In this document: in pieces, positions 32,493 to 43,497 of the stretch
Position numbering within the stretch: position 1 is the first letter of the stretch
Layout: the number at the start of each line of letters is the position of its first letter
Source of the DNA: Coniochaeta sp. PMI_546
Taxonomy: Eukaryota > Ascomycota > Sordariomycetes > Coniochaetales > Coniochaetaceae
DNA length: 64,000 bases
NCBI GenBank assembly: GCA_021432605.1
Contig: MU271149.1
Coordinates: 2,294,001-2,358,000 of the forward strand
Reading direction: 5' to 3'
Position numbers and translations under genes: made by a program
Notes under the pieces: generated by a model
Told to the model about the DNA's origin: nothing
Databases searched by the model: none
What the model saw: only the letters and a program-made list of their open reading frames with translations

Positions 32493-33571
32493 ATGAAGGT
32501 AAAGTAACGATATCTCTGACCACTCTATCTATCATTATGATAGACCTGCTCACAAACCATCCAGGACATTCTCATCGCCGAAAGGTACCGCGTTGATCGC
32601 AAGATTGGCGCCGGAGGCTTTGGCCTTGTTTATTCTGGTGCGACGTTGTCTTTCACTGTGCTCTCGGTACGCGGGTCGTCGTCGCTAACCCATGCAGGGA
32701 CCGACCTCCAGTCCGGCGAGGAAGTCGCCATAAAGCTCACATATGTTCGAGATGACCCCGAGCCGCTCAGAGGGGAGAAAGAGACGTACGAGGCGCTGGC
32801 CGGCGGGGTAGGTATTCCGCGCGTACGCTGGTTTGGACAGGAGTGCGACTTCTACGCGCTGGTTCATGACGTCCTTGGTCCCTCGCTTGAGGATCTATTC
32901 AACTACTGCGGCCGGAGATTCTCGCTCAAGACCATCCTCCTCATCGCCGACCAGGCCATCTCGCGGATCGAATACATCCATTCCAAGGGCTTCCTACATC
33001 GCGACATCAAGCCGGACAACTTCTTGATGGGCATCGGTAGGCAGGGGAACACGCTCTACACGATCGATTTTGGGCTTGCTAAGCAGTTGTCCGATGCTGA
33101 GCGTTGCAAAAATGCTGAGGGCCTTCCCCTAGGCGGTACCAGACGGTACGCAAGTATTCGTAACCACAACGGACGTGGTAGGTACTCCGTTATAGGTCCA
33201 ATCGGTCTGTTGCTGCTAAAGTAGGTATAGAACAGTCGCGCGGGGACGACCTCGAGTCGCTTGGATACATGTTCGTGTACTTCGCCCGCGGGTCCTTGCC
33301 GTGGCAGGGCCTAAAGGCGGCTACGGACAAGGAGAGGGACGAGCGGATCAAGGCGAGCAAGGAGAGCTTGTCGGGCGAGGCGCTATGCGACGGTGTTCTC
33401 CCTGAACAATTCGCCACGTACATTGACTATACCCGGTCCCTAGGTTTCGATGACAAGCCCGACTATAAATACCTTCGGACGCTATTCCGTCGCTTATTTG
33501 CAGCTAAAGGTTTAAAATACGATAACGTTTTCGACTGGACTGAGAAGAGGTTCCAAGAGCTCTGTGGCTGA
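32493..33571 (+). CDS. Casein kinase 1-type Ser/Thr protein kinase
   Basis: Proposed exons: 32493-32498, 32565-32637, 32698-33177 and 33225-33571, giving 301 residues with the phase kept throughout. The first exon (ATG AAG) is a two-codon exon and the least certain part. The kinase domain is complete: glycine loop IGAGGFG, VAIKL lysine, [12 protein letters not shown] catalytic loop, [10 protein letters not shown], and the CK1-specific features GTRRYASI in place of APE and [15 protein letters not shown]. The protein ends soon after the kinase core, like short CK1 forms, with no long C-terminal tail or palmitoylation motif. Members act in DNA repair, morphogenesis and vesicle traffic. The glycine loop (GAGGFG versus the usual GSGSFG) and RNHNGRG in the activation segment make it divergent, so it is probably a paralogue and not the main housekeeping CK1. 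Confidence 0.82.
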
Positions 33572-35544
33572 AGCGGGATCTCCCGCAGGGACACCGCAGA
33601 GATACGGCATAGGCCAAGATCAAAGACGTCGACGAGAGATCTAACCCATGAGGAGAGATTAGGTAGCACAAACCTGGGCATGTCAGCCGATAGGTAGACA
33701 AGCAGTACCCCATGAGAGGCATCTGGCTTGTCAGATCAACCCTGCGACCAGTCTAAGTATTCATTGAGGTTTTGAGATTGATCTCTAAGTGAGACGCATG
33801 GTCTTAGCGATCTGATACCCGGCAGCTTGTTAAGTCCTTCGGCGTACCTGACCTAAACAGCAGGAATCCACGTCTGGATCCTTAGACTACCTCACTTCGT
33901 CATGTATCACCTGCCATCGCTAAGTTTCATGCGCACAGTGAATGTTAGACTCGTCATGAGCAGAAGGATCCTGAGGAGCGAGCAGTCATGAGATTCTGCA
34001 CATCATTAACGTAATTAGTAAGAGGTAACAGCCAGGCTCCATGTGTTTTCTTGAGGCCAGCACATCTCACTTGACGACCCATCGTCTTCGCTCTGGTACG
34101 AGGCCTCATGCTCAGGTATTGCGTGAATCTAAGCATGAGTGCTGGGCACCCATTCATGTGAATAACTCGACCAGCCTGGGCTCGCAAATCAACGTTGGGT
34201 TGCAAGCATTAAAGAGACTCGCTGTCGATAGGAGACTACCGTCTTCCAACCTCGTTCTTCTTTTCCCCCTTTCTTTTTACGTCAAGTCACACCCTGCCGT
34301 AGCACAACTCACCCCAAGACTCAGACTACATTCCGAGAGATTTCTTTGCTCTCGTCGCTCATGGCTTCTGAACTACATCTTTCCCAGATATGTGAGGAAC
34401 ATAGGCCTTAAGACAATCTATGAGTGTAGTGACCGTAAGTGCGTGGATCAATCTTACTTTCACACCTTGCCATGACTGGACTAAGACCAATCATACTGGT
34501 AACGAAACTCCTTTTGTGTTCGAAGAGACCCAAGGCAACACGTGGCAAGCCCAACTACAGAAATCTGGAAATCTAGCTCTACTGATTCAAGCTACCTATC
34601 ACCACACTGATCTCATCTGGGATTGTGGTGCTGACGGACGTGAAAGCAGCTAGGATTGCTTAGGTGATATTCGCATGGTATCGAGCTGCCGTTCTCTTGA
34701 GCACCTTATCGGCGAGTCTCGGAACCAGCGATCCTGGGGAGCGGTTTACTTTGTCGACGGCTCTGACTATGAGATTGAACAGCGGTCCCAAACTAAGACC
34801 GAACAATAAATGAGATACAGACTTTGCGATACAGGTTTCTCGGGTTCTTCGAGACTCCCAGCCTACACATCTGACAGACCGGAGGCCCAGAGCTCAGGCA
34901 TATCATCCATAAACAAGGAATGCCGGCCTTTGCATGTGGTCGACCACAGGGTTTGGAGCCAATTTTCTTTGACATATACCACATGTGGCGTTTGCACAGT
35001 TGGTGTTTGCGGCATGTAGTCTTTGTGTTCCGAACGCGGAAATGTCGGTTGACGAAGCAAGGGCAAGCAGTCTCTTTGTTGCTTGTGGCAGACAAGATAT
35101 TGCCATGAAACTCAAGCTCGACCTTTTGAACCGCTGGATGAAGTACTGCTCAGCTGGATATCAGAAAACCGATGTATCATTCCGATGTGAAAACAGGTAT
35201 CATTATCTTCAAGACAGTCCCGTCATCTACTCATCTCGCAAGGATGTGTCGGCCTGTAATCATCACTGAAGGTGATCAGACAGTAGAACGCTGAAAGCTC
35301 TGGATGTGGCCGCAATTACGTAGAGGTGTTAGCCTGGGGACCGAAACAGAATTGAAGCTCCTGGATGCAGACTTGTATTGTGGCCCCTTTGTTGCTCTCA
35401 TTCCTAGCTGAACCGCATTGTCTTCCGGCTTTTTAACCCTCGCATGCCCCCTCGTCTCTCAGTTGCTTCTTCGCTTCAATGTCCACGCGCAGACGTAAAA
35501 AGACTGGTTGACGATATAGGAACCTCAAGCCACACTAGCCCGCG
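33572..35544. other. 2-kb intergenic stretch, nothing recognised
   Basis: Several frames of 60-145 codons on both strands, none with a domain or consistent codon character. A pyrimidine-rich segment near 34255-34290 could be a promoter or leader, but I cannot tie it to a gene. Confidence 0.45.
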
Positions 35545-38500
35545 ATGCTCGCCAGATGGACTCAACGCCTGAGAAGGACGCTGGGGTCTCAAAATGACCC
35601 CAGACCTGCCTCTGGTACAAACCAAGCCCGTGGCGACAACCGCACCCCCAGCACTGAAACCGCTCACCGAAATCTGGACCAGGACCAGGAGACCGAATCA
35701 GATGTGGCACGAAAATCTGCCGCCGAAGGTCACCGGCGCGAGGTCCTGCTTCGCAAGCCAGCACGGCAGCGTTGGAACGCAGCCATCAAGCCGCGATCCC
35801 AAGCATTCAAGGAGATCGTGACCATTTTCGAAGACAAGCTAGCCAGAGGTGACATGACGATCCAGAAGATCCTGGACGCGTACTTCACCAAATACGAGCG
35901 CGACCTGGTGACACCTGCCGACAAGCGCCATAACAGGGCGCTGGCCAAGATCCAAAGGCGCAACCGCGCCCGGTACAGGATGCTCATGCGGTCGCAGAGG
36001 TTCGCCCCCTGGGCCGACCAGGCTACCAGCTTCAACGTCAAGCTGGCCATGCTGTGGTTCGGCTTGCCGGTTGCGCCCTTCGAGTTCGATCTGGACGACG
36101 AGTTTAGGAGCAGTAGTGATACCGCCGACGATATCGCCGAGGCTGAGACGGAGAGGAGGCGGGAGAGAGCTGCGCAGAACGAGAACTCGTTGAGGTTCTT
36201 GAATAGTTATGGCAAGCGGCACTTTGGCAGAGACAATCTACGCGGTTGGTAGTCTTCTTTTCAACTCTTGATGTGCATCTACGAGTGAACGTGTGGCTGA
36301 GAAGGCATCCAGATCCAGACCCGACCTTTGAGGCGTACTATGCCCTCAACCACCTGTATCCAGTTGCGGCAAAGAAAAAGCGCCGTGGCGGGTATAAGCA
36401 CTACGCTTCTACCAGCCTGCGTGGCGGTGGCTTGGCCGAAGAACTGGTCGACATGGACGTCGATGACTTCAACGAGTCCGACATCGACGTCGATGAGCTA
36501 AGTGACACCAATCCCTCGGACCATGACTCGGCCGGAGAAGACGAAGAAACATCTAAGAGATCCGCAGATGTCTCGCTTCGTGGCGGTGCTACCATTTCCC
36601 AGCCATTGTTGAAGAAGGCTTTGGAGCTGAGTGGCCAGCTTTTGAGGCCAAAAGACACCCCTAAGCCCAAGCAGCCCAAGCCTGGAGTGCACTTCGACAA
36701 AACCGCGTCGCAGACGGAGAGCCCGGAAACTGGCACAGCGAAAGGAAAGGAGCCTGCTCGCGACCTCCCACCAAAACCCAACCCCTTCATAAAGCATGTC
36801 GACCCCAAACCGCAACCTCCCACTCAAGAGCAGCGCCAGCGCGACATGCGGGAGGGAACCTACAACAAGCCACCGTCGGTGCACACCGACAACAAGATCC
36901 CGCAGAACGCCCCGCCGGTCGAGAAAGTGCTCCGGTTCGGGTCCGACAACCTGCCCACGATCTCGCTGGGGGTGCTGACGCCGACCGAGCAGCGGCGGCT
37001 GCAGCTCGACCACTACCACATGCGCAACATGCTGCTCGAGCGCAGCCAGAAATGCCCCTACCGCGGCTGCGACAGGGTCATCTCCCTGGCCGAGGAGGAG
37101 CGCATGCAGCAGCACCTGGCCGAGGCGCACACGGGCGACGGGTGCAACTTCTGCGACGAGGTGCTGTACCGGCACTGGACCGTGAACCAGCGCAGGGCGC
37201 ACTTCCTCAAGAAGCACAGCGAGCTCTTCCTCAGCATGAGAGAGGTGGAGGACGACAACAGCTTCAGGGCCGGCGCCCGCCCCCACGGCCGGGTCGACTA
37301 CGACCGCGAGTCGCAGTGGACGTACTGCGCCCGCTGCGGGCGCAACCATACCGACCTCGACGCCAAGGCCGACCGCGAGCACCACGACTCTGTCTGCTAT
37401 CCCGGGGCTCCGGGAGGGGACTGGGTGGCCTGCGGGGATTGCGGCGTGATCTACTCCCGCACGGAGAGACACAAGTGCCGCGAGGTGCTCAACACGTTCG
37501 AGTGGCCGTACTGTCTCGACTGCGGTCTGGCCACGGGTCTCTTCAGCGACCTGTACCGAGGCAAGCATCAAATGTTCTGCAGGGGCATCGGCAGCGAAGA
37601 GGCAAAGTACTGCCCGTGGTGCGGGCTCATACTCACCGGGTCCCCGGGCATGAAGGTCCACCACGTCGACTACGACTGCGCCCAGCAGCCCGACGGCGCG
37701 GCGGAGGGCCCTCTCGACGAGCACGGCGAGCCCTGGCCGTTCGAGCCGCCGATCGAGGAGCAGCAGGGCGAGGAGGAGGAGCAGGAGCAGGAGCCGCCGG
37801 AGGTGTGCACGGTGTGCAAGAAGACCATCATCCACCTCGACGCCCACCTGCTGCTGAAGCACATCGAGGACAACCACGCCGGGTACACTGGGTTCTGCAT
37901 CTTCTGCAAGCTGGACTACGAGAGGCGGGGGTGGGCGGACGACCGGAAGAAGATACTGCTCCACCTGGACGACCACATCCACGGCCGCAAGGAGAAGATG
38001 GCGGCCGATCTGGTGGAGACGCTGGACCTGCCGTTCAACCACCCGTACCGGCTGCGTGCCCTCCGCCAGAGAGACTATGCTGGCGTCAAGGACTTGCGGG
38101 AGCTGGAGCATACCAAGCAGCTGTACGACAGGCTCTGGGAGTCGTCGCGGAAGCAGATGGCGGAGAGCAGCGAGGACAAGCAGCAGATCGCGTGGCTGAG
38201 GGAGGCGCTCCTCGAGGCGGAGAGGAAGCTGGCGGAGGCGGAGAAGGGTCTCGAGGGTGGAGACGGAGGTGAGGGAGCCAAGTCGACGGAAGCGGCTCCT
38301 GCAGTCCCGGCCATTCGTGTTGTCCCGGACACTCCTGCTGTTCTGGACACTCCTGCTGTTCCGGCCACTCGTGCTGCTTCGGTCACTCGTGCTGCTCCGG
38401 CCACTCGTGCTGTTCCGGCAACCCCTGCTCCTATCACTGCAGCTCCTATCACTGGGCAGAAAACAGACAAGAAAGACAAGGAGAAGGCAAAGGAAAAGGA

Positions 38501-38899
38501 CAAGGTGAAGACCACACCGGCACGCAAACAGGTTACGATGTGAGTGTCCACACCAGAGAGACCTACTTGTCTTCCTCCTCCTCCTCAACCGCATTACTCA
38601 CAAATTTGTCTCCCAGAGCCGCAGCCGCCGCGCAAACCCCGCCACCAACCGCAGAGAAGCGAAAGGCGGCAGCCCGTCCCTCGACGACGACAACATCGAC
38701 AAGGGCTGCGGCGGATCGGTCGTACCGGCCGAGCGGGGCAGGGGCGGATCGGTCTGACTCAGACGCATCCGCCGAGGAGGCGTACCGGGCGGAGGAGGCC
38801 CGGCTGAGGGCGGAAAGTAAGCGGAGGAGGACGGCCAACCGAGATCCGTCCTTCCGGCCCGGGGTTGGGGATGATGACGATGATGACGAGGAATGGTGA
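35545..38899 (+). CDS. Large multi-zinc-motif protein, uncharacterised
   Basis: Three exons, 35545-36244, 36313-38539 and 38617-38899; the spliced length is exactly 1070 codons (1069 residues). The N-terminal region (to about 235) is basic and helical (KILDAYFTKYERDLV). An acidic Ser/Asp-rich linker follows. The central half contains at least eight CxxC-based motifs: CPYRGCDRVI..H..H, CNFCDEVLYRHW..H..H, CARCGRNH..C, CGDCGVIYSRTERHKC, CLDCGLATG..C, CPWCGLILTG..C, CTVCKKTIIH..H and CIFCKLDYER..H..H. These are C2H2-like and C2HC/C4-like. A predicted coiled coil comes next, then a Pro/Ala/Thr repeat tract, a Lys-rich stretch (KKDKEKAKEKDKVK) and an acidic end. I do not recognise the family. Nucleic-acid or protein binding in the nucleus is a reasonable guess, no more. 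Confidence 0.72.
38300..38455 (+). repeat. Degenerate in-frame minisatellite in the multi-zinc gene
   Basis: About nine tandem units of 15-18 bases built on CGTGCTGYTCCGGCCACT, encoding VPATRA/APATRA-like repeats. The repeat keeps frame, so copy-number change would alter the protein length without breaking it. Confidence 0.65.
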
Positions 38900-40295
38900 G
38901 GGGCGTGCCGATTGAGTTGAAATCTCTTGGGGGAAAAAACAAGGAAATCAAAGTGATTAGCCCGTGGTCCGGAAAGTATGACGGGTACGAAGAAGTAGGG
39001 GCCTGAGCGGGTGAAGTCATCTGCCGTGGCGAAGGGGAAGAAGGACGCGCAGTGATGAAGGACGTATATGCAATGTGTCAACCAAGTACGTCAGGCAGGA
39101 GGAAGGAGATTGGAAGAGTCAGTAGTCCTTGTCAAGTTTGTGGTTCCGCTTGTTTATCTTGTCAGTGCGATATCTCTCGATCTCTGCGCGCGCGTCCTTC
39201 TAGTCTAGCAGTCGTGTGCGATATCTCGTTGGCTCTGATTTTCCTTGGATTTTGATTGACAACCATCATCTCGAATCAATGAGAGTCGTGCAAATGAAGT
39301 GGTCGATGAGCCATGATGCTACGCAGTTGACGTGCTCTCGCTTGGGTGATGGATGTCCTGGAGATTACTATTAATACTTATTTGACTTTTCATTGTCTAC
39401 GTCAATCAGGAAGCATGATGCTTTTGAGTGTTTCGCGATTGTCGCGACGCGGTAAGTATCCGGAGGTCTGTATCGTCGGTGTCTCCCCCAGCCGCAACGG
39501 CGTCGGCGGCAGTCGGTGGACCGCCAACAAGGTTACGGCGCTGGTAATTTCACGGAAGCGATACCACTGCTGTACCTTGATTACCACAGTAAGGTAAGGT
39601 AGTATGCAAGATGCAGCAAATGGGAACCGTTCCAGCGGGAAAGCCGGGTGGGATCAGGCCCATCAGGGGTCTAGTGTGTATGCCGGAACCCCATATGCCA
39701 AGTCCCAGCTCATGCCCAGGCCATGCCAATCCCCTGCCAATCCCAATGCCAGGTGACGCATCCCCTCGTCAAAAAAGTTTAGAGCGGAAACCGTCGGTCA
39801 ACAGCCGGCCAGCAGCGGATCCGGCAGCGGCAGCGGGAGACGGCAGCGGATACACAGCGGATAGCTCGCCGGCAGGATAAGATACAGACAGTGCTTTACC
39901 TTGTCCGACTTCCTTCTTGCAATCCATTCCCTTCTCTTCTAGACAAACTGTTAATGCTTAATTCCCTTGACCCTCCTTTTGACACCGTTCCTGTCCTGTT
40001 TGCCACGCGCAAGACTCAGACTCAGACTCAGACTCAAACTCTGACTTCGACGACTTCGACTCCGACGATCCCTTCTGGACGAGTCGTGTTGGAATCCCGT
40101 GCGTGAACCCAGCTGTGTAACACGTCCACACGCTTGTCCTCCTGCTGTCACACCCATCCACGACACACCAGATGCGGCCGGTAACGAGGTCTGCCGCCCA
40201 TTGACATGTAAAGCCTGGCCCCCTCTGCCCTCTTGGCCGTTGTACCCTGATGGCTGCATCATCTGCTGACACGACACTCTACCACCAGCAAAAGG
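38900..40295. other. Intergenic with short tandem repeats
   Basis: No gene seen. About 39700-39755 has repeated TGCCAATCCC-like words. About 39810-39865 is rich in GCAGCGG units. About 40010-40050 is a (GACTCA)n run. These low-complexity tracts lie upstream of the sulfite oxidase gene and probably fall in its promoter or leader. Confidence 0.5.
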
Positions 40296-42593
40296 ATGAC
40301 GACACTTCGAGCCTCCGTCCGTCTGTCCCTCGAGACCATACTCTGCGCGACGAGATGTCCACAGCCGAACCGCCCTCTTCGCCAATGCCATAACCTCCGG
40401 CCAGTACCCGCGAGCTGTCCTCGGCGAGCCTTCCACAGCACCTCACACAGCGCGAAGCCGACACCACAAAAGCCGACTGCCCGGAGGCCAAAGACAGCAA
40501 GAGTCGCCGCGCCACTGACAGCAGCCGGCGCCGGACTTCTCGGCCTCTTCACACTCTCTCAATGGCGCACGGCGGAGGTCAATCCCCCAAAACAAGAAGA
40601 CAAGGCCACTGAACCGACGCCAGCCGCCACCGACAACCGCGACCCATCCCTGCCGCGGTTCCGCCTCCAAGACGTCCGCAAGCACGATGCCGCCTCGGGC
40701 GAGCCATGGGTCACCTACGAGGACAAAGTCTACAACATAACAGACTGGGTGGCGGCCCACCCGGGCGGCGACGTCATCCTCCGCGCCGCCGGCGGCAGCA
40801 TAGATCCCTACTGGGACATCTTCACCATCCACAAGGCGTCGCACGTCTACGAGATCCTCGCCCAGTACCTGGTCGGCTACATAGACGCCGCCGACCTGGT
40901 CGACGGCAGACCGGCAGCGGAGACGATCGAGGACCCTTTCGAGCAAGACCCGGACCGAGACCCCAGGCTCATCACCCACACCGCCAAACCCCGAAATGCG
41001 GAACCGCCAAATGCCGAACTGGACAAGGAGTTCCACACGCCCAACGAGCTGTTCTACGTGCGGAACCACATGTGGGTGCCCGTCGTCGGGGAGGACGAGG
41101 CGGACAACCACGTCCTGACCGTCGAGCTGCCGGACGGCGAGACGCGGGAGTACACCCTGGCCGACCTGCGGACGCGCTTCAGAACCCACCGCGTCACGGC
41201 CGTGCTGCAGTGCAGCGGCAACCGGCGCAACGACATGACGCGGCACGCCGGCAAGACCAACGGGCTGCAGTGGGGGGTCGGCGCCATCAGCAACGCCGAG
41301 TGGGAGGGCGTGAGGCTCGCCGACGTCCTGGCCGACGCCGGCCTGCGGGTCGCCGACCCTTCGGTCCTGACCAAGTCGTCGTCGTCGTCAGACGATGACT
41401 CCTCTTCTCCTCCTGACCAAGACCAAGATGACGCCAGTGACAGCGACAGCACCAACACCATCACCAACCCAGCCGACCACCACGTCCAGTTCTCCGGCCT
41501 CGAGGCCTACGGCGCCTCCATCCCGCTCGCCACCGCCGTAGATCCCAGGGGGGACGTCCTGCTAGCCTTCGGCATGAACGGCCGCCCCTTACCGCGCGAC
41601 CACGGCTACCCGCTCCGGTCCGTCATCCCGGGCCACGTGGCGGCCAGGTCCGTCAAGTGGCTGAGCCGCATCGTCGTCGCGGACGAGGAGAGCCCGAGCC
41701 AGTGGCAGCGGCGCGACTACAAGGGGTTCGGCCCTAATGAGGGAGCTAACCCGGACTGGGACCGGGCTCGCGCCATACAGGAGATGCCTATTACGAGCGC
41801 CATTACGCGGGTCTGGGTCGGGGACGGGGTGAGGAGGGGGGAGGTGCCGTGGTTGAAGGCCGGGGAACTCAGGACGCGGCTGAACGTTAATGCGGAATCG
41901 CATGACGAGGAGGATAGCTCCGAAGGAAAGGGGGTAGCCGACCTCGCAGCCGTGGAGAAGCAAGTCGGCTTCACCGCCAAGGGAAGCAAACTTCCTCCTT
42001 CCTCCGATCCCGCCAGAGATCTCAGCCCCGCCGCCGTCGCCACCAACCCGCCGTGCCACGACTCCCGCACCTCACCGACAGCAGAGCCCGTCGCCCTACA
42101 GGGCTACGCCTACTCGGGCGGGGGCCGCGAGATCAGCCGCGTGGACGTCAGCCTCGACGGCGGCCGGACGTGGGACCAGGCCGACCTCGTCGACGACTGG
42201 GCCCGCCAGCGGTGCAAGGGGACTAAGCACTGGGCCTGGACGCGCTGGCGGTACGTCGGCCGGCTTCCTCCGCTGCCCGACTCCTCCTCCTCCTCCTCCT
42301 CTACCGCGGCAGGACGGCAGGAGAAGGAGAAGCACTGCGCCGAGCTCGTCGTCAAGGCTACCGATGACTCGTATAATACCCAGCCTGGGGATCACAAGGC
42401 TATATACAACGTCAGGGGCAACCTGGCTACGGCCTGGCACCGTGTCAAGGTCTGTCCGCGGTGTGTCACTGGTGGTACAGACGGGTCTGCGAGGGGGGTC
42501 ACCTGGTCCACTGCCGAGACGTACGGGTGCGGCTTCGAGAAGGAGGCCGAGGAGGTGAGGGAGCATATGCTTGCTTCTTCTGAGGGGAAGTGA
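40296..42593 (+). CDS. Sulfite oxidase, mitochondrial (cytochrome b5 plus Moco domain)
   Basis: Intronless, 765 residues. The Arg/Ser-rich presequence (about 1-45) followed by a hydrophobic segment (about 70-88, VAAPLTAAGAGLLGLFTLSQW) fits a bipartite signal for the mitochondrial intermembrane space. The cytochrome b5 domain has heme ligands His about 155 (AAHPGGDV) and His about 183 (HKASHVYEIL). The molybdenum-cofactor domain follows, with Cys about 306 in LQCSGNRRNDM as the Mo ligand, then the dimerisation domain (GYAYSGGGREISRVDVSLDGG, ATAWHRV). It oxidises sulfite to sulfate, the last step of sulfur amino acid breakdown. Fungal and animal homologues are nearer 450-550 residues. The extra length here is two low-complexity inserts: Ser/Asp/Gln-rich about 367-400, and Ser/Glu-rich about 535-600. 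Their lack of intron signals suggests true insertions. Confidence 0.92.
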   Translation: MTTLRASVRLSLETILCATRCPQPNRPLRQCHNLRPVPASCPRRAFHSTSHSAKPTPQKPTARRPKTARVAAPLTAAGAGLLGLFTLSQWRTAEVNPPKQEDKATEPTPAATDNRDPSLPRFRLQDVRKHDAASGEPWVTYEDKVYNITDWVAAHPGGDVILRAAGGSIDPYWDIFTIHKASHVYEILAQYLVGYIDAADLVDGRPAAETIEDPFEQDPDRDPRLITHTAKPRNAEPPNAELDKEFHTPNELFYVRNHMWVPVVGEDEADNHVLTVELPDGETREYTLADLRTRFRTHRVTAVLQCSGNRRNDMTRHAGKTNGLQWGVGAISNAEWEGVRLADVLADAGLRVADPSVLTKSSSSSDDDSSSPPDQDQDDASDSDSTNTITNPADHHVQFSGLEAYGASIPLATAVDPRGDVLLAFGMNGRPLPRDHGYPLRSVIPGHVAARSVKWLSRIVVADEESPSQWQRRDYKGFGPNEGANPDWDRARAIQEMPITSAITRVWVGDGVRRGEVPWLKAGELRTRLNVNAESHDEEDSSEGKGVADLAAVEKQVGFTAKGSKLPPSSDPARDLSPAAVATNPPCHDSRTSPTAEPVALQGYAYSGGGREISRVDVSLDGGRTWDQADLVDDWARQRCKGTKHWAWTRWRYVGRLPPLPDSSSSSSSTAAGRQEKEKHCAELVVKATDDSYNTQPGDHKAIYNVRGNLATAWHRVKVCPRCVTGGTDGSARGVTWSTAETYGCGFEKEAEEVREHMLASSEGK

Positions 42594-43497
42594 AGATATT
42601 GCATAACTTTGGGTACGGGATGGCGTGTGGGCGTTGGATTGGTCGGATTTGCAATCATTAATCACCCTGTCTAGAGCTCGATGGGTCGGGTTCGCTGGGA
42701 GCAGCGCGGCGTAGGGCTAGTCACTGGAGGGTGCGGTATACCTGGGACCACACTGTATACTGGTGTTAATACCAATCGAAGTAATGGAAAGCGTCACAGG
42801 AAGTGAACTTGTGACTGTTGAGATCCATCATCAACCAAGCTCCTCACTCTTGGATGACTGAAGTTGCCACTGCTATGCAAGTGGCTTGATCACCGCATAT
42901 AACATCACTCTAAGACCATCCTTAAAAGAAACATATCACTACAAGCCGCTATCTATACATGGCTGATCGCCGACATGTCTCCTCGCTCGCCACCGTGTTC
43001 TCTGCTCACTCTCACTCAGACCAGCCACGTTTCTGCACCGAGTATCTCAATTGTAAAGGATCATGTCCCCTGATCATTATACACTCCCATCTATGGCGTT
43101 TACAAGGGCGCTGTGACCGTCCACCCGTCGTCTATGCCCCCCCCCCAGCAATACCACTCACTAGTGAGTACTGCTTACACCATCACCTCCAGCCCAAAAT
43201 CTAAATTTACACCAACCGGATACAGCACCCGGGACTGCAAGGGATGAGCCAAGTATCCTCCTCCTCGTAGTTCTCATGCAGCCAAGCCAGAAGCTCATCA
43301 CAATGCACGCGCCTCCTCGGTCGCACGCTTCCTCGACGACGACGACGGTAGGACCACGGCAACTAGCAGCAGTCGGGCCTGCAGGGCACAGGCTCGAAGG
43401 CGCCAATGTCCAAATGCCGCAATACCCACCGGATGATATAGCGGCAGTCCACACGCCTCGGCGCCCCGTCCTCCCCGGCGGTCGAGGACCTCCTCCA
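42594..43497. other. Intergenic, nothing seen
   Basis: Convergent 3' ends of the sulfite oxidase and Rpn2 genes. It includes a CCCCCCCC run at about 43139-43146. Frames here are short or antisense to the Rpn2 C terminus. Confidence 0.5.

Noticed and set aside
37052-38272. 406-codon plus-strand Arg/Gly-rich frame
   Set aside because: Frame-shifted shadow of the same gene with extreme composition.
36498-38594. Long 698-codon minus-strand frame
   Set aside because: Antisense shadow of the multi-zinc gene, caused by its high GC third positions; no domain in the antisense product.
39890-40110. Small frame with a Thr/Gln repeat before the sulfite oxidase gene
   Set aside because: Explained by the GACTCA tandem repeat; no conserved sequence.
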